DNA of 64,000 nt from Verrucomicrobiaceae bacterium (GTDB lineage Bacteria > Verrucomicrobiota > Verrucomicrobiia > Verrucomicrobiales > Akkermansiaceae). Each line of letters begins with the position of its first letter. The first letter of the stretch is position 1. The translations under genes and the position numbers were made by a program. A model generated the notes under the pieces. That model was not told the DNA's origin. It worked only from the letters and a program-made list of their open reading frames with translations, and did no database searches. Shown here piece by piece: positions 58,229 to 64,000 of this stretch. Location: positions 124,001 to 188,000 of the forward strand of contig JAIXQH010000051.1 of NCBI GenBank assembly GCA_027484055.1, given 5' to 3'.

Positions 58229-58519
58229 TTACAGCTTCGGCGGATTCCTTCGCGATATGGCCGAAAGTGGCTTGCGCAATACAGCGCACAGAATCAATAA
58301 AAAGCCCAAAACGCGGAGAATGTAGGTATAGCCAGCCCGTTCATCGGTGACTTCCAACTGGGTAACTACCACATGATTGAGCGCAAAAAGGAAAAATGCA
58401 ATTCCAAGATGAAGGAACAATCGATCATGGCCATTGCGCCAGATGCGGATGAAAAAGAAACCCGAGGCTAAATAGGCCATTGAGATCGCTCCGGCAAGAA
58501 AGGGGATCAAGGGATTCAT
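58229..58519 (-). CDS. DUF5985-like small membrane protein, second of pair
   Basis: A 96-residue integral membrane protein with three spans: FLAGAISMAYLASGFFFIRI, FLHLGIAFFLFALNHVVV and TYILRVLGFLLILCAVL. The RxHDRLF-type loop (WRNGHDRLFLHLGIAF) and AGYTYILR segment match DUF5985 proteins as I know them. The function is unknown. Its ATG at 58519 overlaps the stop region of the partner gene (58519), so the two are coupled. Such pairs recur in many phyla, suggesting that the two products form a complex. Confidence 0.75.
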   Translation of the reverse strand: MNPLIPFLAGAISMAYLASGFFFIRIWRNGHDRLFLHLGIAFFLFALNHVVVTQLEVTDERAGYTYILRVLGFLLILCAVLRKPLSAISRRNPPKL

Positions 58520-58788
58520 TATTTTTTACGGTTAGAATTCCACACAAGGGCGTAAAGCAGGACTAGTAACCCGGCCAACGCTGCAATTAAGCGTGGTATC
58601 CGTAGATCAATATCTGTGAGGATCACTAGGTCAACAAAAAGAAGAACATTGCTTATGGTAAGGCCGACAAAGCATATCGCACACCAAAGGACCAGTCGCA
58701 CGCGGCTGAGCACAAAGCTGCGCAATAGAAGAATCATGCAGGTTGCGCTTGTGATCGCAGCAAGCGCGTAAAGGGCGATTTTAAACAT
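58519..58788 (-). CDS. DUF5985-like small membrane protein, first of pair
   Basis: An 89-residue membrane protein with three spans: YALAAITSATCMILLLRSFV, LVLWCAICFVGLTISNVLLF and LIAALAGLLVLLYALVW. The SRVRLVLWCAICFVGLTISN and FVDLVILTDIDLR segments are those of the DUF5985 partner family. Reading order is 58788 to 58229 with a 1-bp overlap. No promoter or regulator can be assigned; the gene faces a 350-bp region with nothing clear in it. Confidence 0.75.
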   Translation of the reverse strand: MFKIALYALAAITSATCMILLLRSFVLSRVRLVLWCAICFVGLTISNVLLFVDLVILTDIDLRIPRLIAALAGLLVLLYALVWNSNRKK

Positions 58789-59138
58789 AAACTACGACAG
58801 TCTGACCTTTGGGCTGCTGAGAATTTTCTTTTGGCGTGAAGACCTAGAAAGAGCCAGTGGCGGGTAAAAACTGGGGTTGCGTGGGGAAAGGGGGAGATTC
58901 GGGTTAAGTGATAGTTCTGAAATGAAGAAACTTCCCGAAGGCCGATAGTCGGCGCATTCGATATATTTCGAAGTGCATTTCATGCTGCGTGAGCGTAGCT
59001 CTTAGGATCGCTAAGCCAAGTTTTTTTACAGCGGGTATCCGGCGGGTGAGGTGCCTGCCTTACACAAGTGAAAGGGAGCGGGGCGAAAATTGCTGAAAAA
59101 TGAAAGCCGGACTGCCTGCGCGGAGTAGGGAAAACGCT
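58789..59138. other. Divergent intergenic region; no gene seen
   Basis: About 350 bp between the DUF5985 pair (minus) and the FAD oxidoreductase (plus). The only ORF-track entry (58792..58983, minus) overlaps the DUF5985 leader and has a composition unlike a real protein. A run of seven T at 59022-59028 precedes GGGTATCCGGCGGGTG. The region presumably holds both promoters. I see no repeat, hairpin or RNA gene that I can support. Confidence 0.5.
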
Positions 59139-61082
59139 ATGATGGAAAACCCGGAAAAACAGTTGATCGGCAGGCGTCAGTTCATCGGCTACGCGGGGGC
59201 TAGCACGTTGGGATTGTTGCTAGCGCGTGAATCGCGCGGGGAGTCCGTGGCGAGTGGCTTTGTATTTCTTGAGGCCGAGGGATTCGACGACCATGGCGGG
59301 TGGGATCTCGACCAGCAGTCCATGGATCAAATGGGCGCGCCGTATTTGTTAGCGCATGGTCTTGGTGTGCCGGTGGCGGATGCCGTGACGCAGGTGGTGT
59401 TTCCCTCGGCGGGGACCTACCGCGTGTGGGTGAGGACGCGGGATTGGGTGGCACCGTGGAATGCGCCGGGAGCACCGGGGAAGTTCCAGTTGCTGATCGA
59501 TGGCAAGGCGCTGAAAGAAGTATTCGGAACGAAAGGGGCGGATTGGCACTGGCACGACGGCGGCACGGTGGAGGTCGGAGAGCGGGCCACGGTGGCCTTG
59601 CATGATCTCACCGGGTTCGAAGGGCGCTGCGACGCAATTTTGTTTTGTAAGGACGTCGGGTTTAAGCCAGTGGAAGACCTCGCGGCGCTGACAAAATTCC
59701 GTCGGAAATTGCTCCATCTGCCAGATGAACCGGCGGATGGTGGGGTGTATGATCTTGTGGTGGTGGGAGCGGGGCTGGCCGGGACCTGCGCGGCGCTCTC
59801 CGCAGCGCGGAACGGCATGAAAGTGGCCTTGGTGCAGGACCGGCCGGTCTTGGGAGGGAACGGGAGTTCCGAAGTGCGGGTGTGGCCGGAGGGCAAGACG
59901 CGCCAGGAGCCGTTTCCCCATGTGGGCGGGATCGTGGATGAGATCCTGCCGGAGATCAAGCGGACGGGGACCATGAATGGGGGCGGTGCCGAGTTGTTCG
60001 ACGATTCGCGAAAGCGGGACGTGGTAGCTGCCGAGCCGCGGATCTCGTTATTTACCGAGTATCGGGCGATGGAGGTGGAGAAATCAGGAAATGATATCCG
60101 TGCGGTGGTGATCCAAAGCACGCGCACGGCGGTGAGGAAACGGCTGGTGGGGAGTTTTTTCGCCGACTGCACGGGGGATGCCAAGGTGGGTTTTCTGGCT
60201 GGGGCGGATCATGAGTATTCGCTAGATCAACCGTTGATGGGCAGCTCGAATCTTTTCAGCGTGCTGGACGCCGCGCAGAAGCAGCAGGTGCTCAAGTGTG
60301 AGTGCAAGGACAAGGCCGCCCTATCCACGGCATACGAAGAAGGCGAGCTGGAACAACCCTTTCCCCGCTGTCCTTGGGCCTTGGATTTATCAGACAAGCC
60401 GTTTCCCGGCAGGGCGAAGTTTCAGGAGAAGGGGAAGGATGATCTGGCCGCCTTCGCCCGCCAGTGGTATTGGGAGAGTGGATTCGACAAGGATCAGATC
60501 AACGAGATTGAGCGGATCCGCGATCATAACTTCCGCGCGATGTATGGCGCGTGGGATGCGCTGAAGAATGTGGACGGACTCTATCCGACTCATCGGCTCG
60601 GTTGGGCCGCTTTCATCGCTGGAAAACGGGAATCCCGGAGATTGATGGGAGATGTGGTTTTGGATGCCAGCCACTTTCTGGAGGAGCATGAATTCCCGGA
60701 TGCAGCCTTTCCCTGTTCTTGGCACATCGATCTCCATTTTCCGAAGAAGGATTTTCAAAAAGGATTCGAAAGCAACGAATTCATCTCCGACTACACCCGC
60801 GGCAAGGAGCACCAATACGACGGAATCTACTGGGGGCCATATCGCTGTCTTTACAGCAGGAATATCAACAATCTGTTCATGGCCGGGCGCGACATCAGTG
60901 TCAGCAAGACCGGGCTAGGCGCGGTGCGGGTCATGAGAACCTGTGGCATGATGGGGGAAATCGTCGGTAAAGCGGCATCGATCTGCATGCACCAAAAAAC
61001 CTCACCGCGCGGAGTCTATGAAAAGCATCTCCCGCAGTTGAAGGAATTGATGCGACAACCTGCGTCCGCGCGGGTGGGATAG
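59139..61082 (+). CDS. Tat-exported FAD-dependent oxidoreductase (FAD_oxidored family)
   Basis: Flavoprotein of 647 residues from the ATG at 59139. A Tat-type leader GRRQFIGYAGASTLGLLLAR occupies the N terminus. Residues about 30-180 form a beta-rich, carbohydrate-binding-like domain (FLEAEGFDDHGGWDLDQQSM), and the FAD Rossmann motif follows: YDLVVVGAGLAGTCAALSAA with RPVLGGNGSSEVR. FADCTGDAKVGFLAGADHEY is the second FAD contact. This layout is common in Planctomycetes and Verrucomicrobiota and is often annotated as xanthan-lyase- or glycan-linked dehydrogenase. The substrate is unknown, probably a sugar derivative. The upstream ATG at 59100 adds 13 unrelated residues. Confidence 0.85.
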   Translation: MMENPEKQLIGRRQFIGYAGASTLGLLLARESRGESVASGFVFLEAEGFDDHGGWDLDQQSMDQMGAPYLLAHGLGVPVADAVTQVVFPSAGTYRVWVRTRDWVAPWNAPGAPGKFQLLIDGKALKEVFGTKGADWHWHDGGTVEVGERATVALHDLTGFEGRCDAILFCKDVGFKPVEDLAALTKFRRKLLHLPDEPADGGVYDLVVVGAGLAGTCAALSAARNGMKVALVQDRPVLGGNGSSEVRVWPEGKTRQEPFPHVGGIVDEILPEIKRTGTMNGGGAELFDDSRKRDVVAAEPRISLFTEYRAMEVEKSGNDIRAVVIQSTRTAVRKRLVGSFFADCTGDAKVGFLAGADHEYSLDQPLMGSSNLFSVLDAAQKQQVLKCECKDKAALSTAYEEGELEQPFPRCPWALDLSDKPFPGRAKFQEKGKDDLAAFARQWYWESGFDKDQINEIERIRDHNFRAMYGAWDALKNVDGLYPTHRLGWAAFIAGKRESRRLMGDVVLDASHFLEEHEFPDAAFPCSWHIDLHFPKKDFQKGFESNEFISDYTRGKEHQYDGIYWGPYRCLYSRNINNLFMAGRDISVSKTGLGAVRVMRTCGMMGEIVGKAASICMHQKTSPRGVYEKHLPQLKELMRQPASARVG

Positions 61083-61190
61083 CGGAGTTTTCAGCGACCG
61101 AGTTTCGGGCGTGGTTGTGGCTTGAGGGGATGTTTCTGATTGCCGAGCTGCACGCTCATTTAGAAGGGGATGGGGGGCTAGTGGGGCTCG

Positions 61191-61418
61191 TCAGGGGCGA
61201 GGAAGAACTACAACTGCACGGCACTTTGGGCATTGGTAACCCTCGCAGCTGTCCCCGCTGTGAACAACGACTTCCTTCTTTTCCGGACCATTGAACCACA
61301 AATGCTGATATGACGACCCAACCAGTAAGAAACCCCAGAAAGTTCCTCGAACCGAACACTTTCCCGGTTCCATTACCGTGGAGCAGATTGGACATTTTGG
61401 TTGGGGAAGATTCATCAT
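61191..61418 (-). CDS. Small zinc-ribbon protein (DUF6487-like)
   Basis: A 75-residue protein with two CxxC knuckles, KCPICSTVMEPGKCSVRGTF near the N terminus and YQCPKCRAVVV near the C terminus, which should bind one zinc. A WFNGPEK segment lies between. This resembles the DUF6487 zinc-ribbon family of bacterial membrane-linked or secreted small proteins; the function is unknown. The ATG at 61418 overlaps the TGA that ends an upstream minus-strand frame (ATGA at 61415-61418), a sign of translational coupling and the reason for this start. Confidence 0.65.
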   Translation of the reverse strand: MMNLPQPKCPICSTVMEPGKCSVRGTFWGFLLVGSSYQHLWFNGPEKKEVVVHSGDSCEGYQCPKCRAVVVLPRP

Positions 61419-61707
61419 TTATTTCTGCCTAACGCCTGTATTAATTCATCTAGAGCAAACATGTCTAGAAACTCATTTGCTGATGCTGTGACCTCATTCA
61501 CGATTACCCGATTTCAATTTATTGAGTCCGTACCACCTCGGCCATTACGCTGACTACCGATTTTTTCGTGTCGCCAGTGCTTCCTGAGATTAATTCCAAT
61601 GCCTTTCCGGTTCTCAATAAGACAGCCGTTTCGAGCGTTTGCATTCGTTGGTTAATGAAGTTATCACGATAGCGCGAGGTGCATATCGACAACGTCGCCG
61701 GACTCAT
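61415..61707 (-). pseudogene. Frameshifted small gene upstream of the zinc-ribbon protein
   Basis: Two minus-strand frames abut. The first (61519-61707) reads NFINQRMQTLETAVLLRTGK then ALELISGSTGDTKKSVVSVM ending VVRTQ. The second (61415-61513), in another phase, reads NRVIVNEVTASANEFLDMFA then LDELIQALGRNK and overlaps the zinc-ribbon start by ATGA. A single indel near 61515 would join them into one protein of about 95 residues. I do not recognise the family. Either it is a decayed gene or the first frame is a stand-alone 62-residue protein. Plus-strand ORFs here look like shadows. Confidence 0.35.
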
Positions 61708-61752
61708 CGCCTATGGAATCTTGCGCGACTTTTTGAACGGACCATTGGAAAT

Positions 61753-63138
61753 TTACCCGATTTTCGGAGGCGCAAAGCCTTCACGGTAAGTGCGCGAAAG
61801 GACCGTTTTGTTCGCCTGTTCGTGATTGGTGAAGCGGTAGTTCGCCGCGTCCCAGTGCAGCTCCTGACCAGGGAAGCGAGTCGCCTTGGTTGCGAGCAAG
61901 GCTGGCTCGGTGATGCGTGATCCGATGTCAAAAGGGGTCCAGAGCGGCTTTGCGTTGCCGAGGCAGCAGTCCGCCCAGTCTTTCCAGTGGTGGCGGGGAG
62001 CAACTTCGGGGAGTGGTTCGTTTCCCATGAGTTTGCCCTTGCGGTAAATTTCAAAACGACCATCCGGCTCAAGGAGGAGCGCACCTTCCTCACAAACGAT
62101 CATCGTGCAGCTCCCTGTGATTTTTGAAATCGGCAGACCGTAGTTGGCAAAGGACGGACGGATCCCGCTGTCGCTATAATGGACAACAAACTTCTCGCGG
62201 GCAAAGCGATCACCGCCGCCGGGATAGGTGAGGATGGACTGGTTGTAGCCCGTGTGGCATACATCGGACGGTTTCATCGTGTTGGTCTGCACGGCCTCGG
62301 GGGCCGCGAGATCGTAGGCGAAGTAGAGCACGTCGATGAGGTGACAACCCCAGTCGGCAAGCATGCCGCCGCCCGTTTCCCAATAGGAACGCCAGCGGCG
62401 CGGGTGGAGGTCTTCGCTGTAGGGAAGCGCTGTGTCGAGAGGGCCGTTCCAGAGATCCCAGTTCAAGGTGGCGGGCACTGGCTGGGCAGCGCCGAGAGGG
62501 CTCCACGGATCGACGAAATAGTTGCCGCGGCTCATCCCCCCGGTCCAGATATGGGCTTCGATGGGGCGACCGAGACGATTTGATTTCAACAACTCAACGG
62601 CTTGCATGCGGCCGGTCAAGCAGGCGCGCTGATTGCCCATTTGAGTGTAGAGACCGGGATTGGCGGCGAGGGCCTCGCGAATGAGGCGCAGCTCGTCGAG
62701 CTGATGGACGAGTGGCTTTTGCCCGTAAACGTGCTTTCCGTTTTTCAGGGCGGTCACCATCATGGGGCAGTGGTGGAAGTCGGGGGTGTCAACGATGACG
62801 GCATCGAACTGATCAAGGCGGTTTGCGAAGGCCTCGCGGTAGTCGGTGACACGCCAGGCACCGCGGTAGGCAGCGTTTTCCACTTTGGCGAAGGCCGTCT
62901 CATCGACGTCGCAGAAGCCTGCAAACTCCACCATGGGATGTCCCTCGAGTCCTTTGCGCTGCAAGTTACCGATGCCATTTACCCCGATCTGGAAGATGCG
63001 GAGTTTACTGTTTTTGTTCGTTGCGGCACGAACGGTGGCGGCATTCGAGGTAAGCAGGCCGGCACCCAGCGCTGCTGTGGAGCGGAGGAAGTGACGACGG
63101 CTGAATGAAGTGGGAGTGGCAGGGTTTTCTAGGTTCAT
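61753..63138 (-). CDS. Tat-exported Gfo/Idh/MocA family oxidoreductase
   Basis: NAD(P)-dependent sugar oxidoreductase, 461 residues. A Tat leader SRRHFLRSTAALGAGLLTSN precedes the Rossmann motif FQIGVNGIGNLQRKGL. The conserved block VIVDTPDFHHCPMMVTALKN leads to GKHVYGQKPL, where family members usually have the catalytic Lys in an EKP motif: here the Glu is Gln, but the Lys is kept. GGGMLADWGCHLIDVLYFAY with the metal- or substrate-facing D/H follows in the C-terminal half. It is common in large numbers in Planctomycetes and Verrucomicrobiota and probably acts on an exported sugar. It faces away from the radical SAM gene at 63582. Confidence 0.9.
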   Translation of the reverse strand: MNLENPATPTSFSRRHFLRSTAALGAGLLTSNAATVRAATNKNSKLRIFQIGVNGIGNLQRKGLEGHPMVEFAGFCDVDETAFAKVENAAYRGAWRVTDYREAFANRLDQFDAVIVDTPDFHHCPMMVTALKNGKHVYGQKPLVHQLDELRLIREALAANPGLYTQMGNQRACLTGRMQAVELLKSNRLGRPIEAHIWTGGMSRGNYFVDPWSPLGAAQPVPATLNWDLWNGPLDTALPYSEDLHPRRWRSYWETGGGMLADWGCHLIDVLYFAYDLAAPEAVQTNTMKPSDVCHTGYNQSILTYPGGGDRFAREKFVVHYSDSGIRPSFANYGLPISKITGSCTMIVCEEGALLLEPDGRFEIYRKGKLMGNEPLPEVAPRHHWKDWADCCLGNAKPLWTPFDIGSRITEPALLATKATRFPGQELHWDAANYRFTNHEQANKTVLSRTYREGFAPPKIG

Positions 63139-63581
63139 GAGAAGAAATGGATCGGAACCAGAGTTCCATGGCGAGCTTCTTTCGCCCGCGTATTTGTGGT
63201 CATACTCAGTTCAATCTCTGCAAATTTCAGTGGCCGCAAATTCTTATAAAATACCTAGCGACGTAGATCGGGCAATTAGGGACGCCGCCGAGTCGGGTTT
63301 GAAAAGAGCGCTCTGAATATCCGGATGTTGGTCAAGGAAACCGACATTAGAAAATTGAACCGCAGATAATGGGATACACGCAGATGGAAGAGGGGGTAAG
63401 AATTTCCTAGATGTGTGTTCAGCCATGAATCCACTGCTCCATCTCTCTTATCTGCGGTTGATTGGGTTTCTAGATCGGCCTACGGAAGTGTGCTTTCAAT
63501 CCCGGCGAGATCTCACCGCATCAAATCCTCAAGAAAATCTCTGGTTTTCACCACGCCTTGTTTTAGTGTTCGCGCGAACTC
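63139..63581. other. Divergent intergenic region with an inverted-repeat element
   Basis: About 440 bp between the Gfo/Idh and radical SAM genes. No convincing gene: ORF-track entries here are short, on both strands, and lack domain features. The one clear structure is the inverted-repeat element at 63358-63459 (separate entry). Confidence 0.6.
63358..63459. repeat. Short element with perfect 12-bp inverted ends
   Basis: AACCGCAGATAA (63358-63369) and TTATCTGCGGTT (63448-63459) are exact reverse complements around 78 bp. Partial internal complementarity (CAGATGGAAGAG against CTCCATCTCTCT) would extend the hairpin. Very similar AACCGCAGAT-type repeats are, to my knowledge, scattered in many Verrucomicrobiota and metagenomic genomes. 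No coding capacity. Confidence 0.75.
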
Positions 63582-64000
63582 ATGCAACTGGACTCGAAAC
63601 TCGCCATTCTCGCTGACGCGGCAAAATATGATGCGTCCTGCGCGAGTTCCGGGGCGGTGCGGGGGAACTCGCGGGATGGCAAGGGCGTCGGCTCGACGGG
63701 TGGTGCGGGGATTTGCCACAGCTATGCACCGGACGGTCGTTGCATTTCCCTGCTCAAGGTGCTGCTGACGAACCTCTGCATTTACGACTGCCACTACTGC
63801 ATCAACCGCCGCTCCAGCAACGTCCGCCGCGCGGCTTTCACGGCGGCGGAGGTGGTGAAATTGACGCTGGATTTTTACAAACGGAATTACATCGAGGGCC
63901 TGTTCCTCAGCTCCGGCATCATTCGGAATGCCGACTACACCATGGAAATGGTCATCGACGTGGCCCGCACCCTGCGCGAGGTGCATGACTTCCGGGGCTA
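63582..64000 (+). CDS. Putative DNA modification/repair radical SAM protein, N-terminal part (UDG-linked family)
   Basis: Starts at the ATG at 63582 and runs off the right edge (139 full codons). It reads MQLDSKLAILADAAKYDASC, then AGICHSYAPDGRCISLLKVL, LTNLCIYDCHYCINRRSSNV and YIEGLFLSSGIIRNADYTME. The radical SAM CxxxCxxC site is in the CIYDCHYC stretch. This is the TIGR03916-type family usually encoded beside a uracil-DNA-glycosylase-like protein, proposed to act in DNA modification or repair. The ORF track misses it because it is cut off. The start is preceded by no strong ribosome-binding site, but nothing in frame upstream fits. Confidence 0.9.
   Translation, partial: MQLDSKLAILADAAKYDASCASSGAVRGNSRDGKGVGSTGGAGICHSYAPDGRCISLLKVLLTNLCIYDCHYCINRRSSNVRRAAFTAAEVVKLTLDFYKRNYIEGLFLSSGIIRNADYTMEMVIDVARTLREVHDFRG

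Noticed and set aside
58792-58983. 63-residue minus-strand ORF upstream of the DUF5985 pair
   Set aside because: Ser/Pro/Leu-rich, no domain, and it lies in the expected promoter region.

Overview
This 64 kb window looks like chromosomal DNA of a Verrucomicrobiota bacterium, probably order Verrucomicrobiales. The reasons are a PEP-CTERM surface protein, the large IspG form, clpS coupled to a DUF2017 gene, a single-chain UvrA with four ABC modules (a form also known from Chlamydiae, the sister phylum), a DUF5985 pair, and Tat-exported FAD and Gfo/Idh/MocA oxidoreductases. This assignment is inference from gene content; no rRNA is present. Almost all of the window is coding and GC-rich. I found no tRNA, rRNA, CRISPR array or prophage.

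Layout. 1-4.2 kb: the 5' part of alaS (runs off the left edge, absent from the ORF track), then divergent ispG and a tightly overlapping clpS-DUF2017-ELM1-like set. 4.2-12.8 kb: a surface-glycan island with three paralogous GT8-like glycosyltransferases, two ELM1-family proteins, two FkbM methyltransferases, GT2 and GT4 glycosyltransferases, a nucleotide-sugar epimerase and a decayed nucleotide-sugar dehydrogenase. 12.8-14.1 kb: a PEP-CTERM protein between two diverged copies of a short coding-like repeat. 14.1-21.6 kb: recQ, chrA, and a creBC-like two-component system followed by two uncharacterised multi-pass membrane proteins. 21.6-32.3 kb: two divergent oligopeptide-type ABC importer operons; only the right-hand one encodes ATPases, and its permeases are strikingly enlarged. 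32.3-36.8 kb: two tandem paralogous membrane-anchored proteins, a signal peptidase I, a squalene/phytoene synthase and a small lipoprotein. 36.8-41.2 kb: an AddA-like helicase-nuclease without AddB, divergent from a RAYT-type transposase. 41.2-51.8 kb: housekeeping genes (xer recombinase, rph, rpe, tadA, holA, thiL) mixed with lipoproteins, a CPBP protease, a truncated globin and a Ser/Thr kinase. 51.8-57.6 kb: the 1914-residue UvrA. 57.6-64 kb: a looser region with gene remnants, the DUF5985 pair, two Tat oxidoreductases, a small zinc-ribbon protein, a repeat element and the start of a UDG-linked radical SAM gene (also absent from the ORF track).

How the genes work together. The glycan island, PEP-CTERM protein, signal peptidase and many lipoproteins point to heavy investment in the envelope. 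The two Opp-type systems give one shared ATPase pair two possible permease/binding-protein sets. The FAD and Gfo/Idh enzymes fit periplasmic or exported sugar chemistry typical of polysaccharide degraders.

Most unusual signal. The uvrA reading frame carries at least four in-frame copies of a short TGATCACTG-type repeat, plus one AAATCTC-type tandem repeat, all sitting in linkers between or beside ABC modules. One copy is a 65-bp element with perfect 11-bp inverted ends. A third family, with 12-bp inverted ends, lies near 63.4 kb. A RAYT transposase gene is in the same window, but nothing here proves that it mobilises these repeats.
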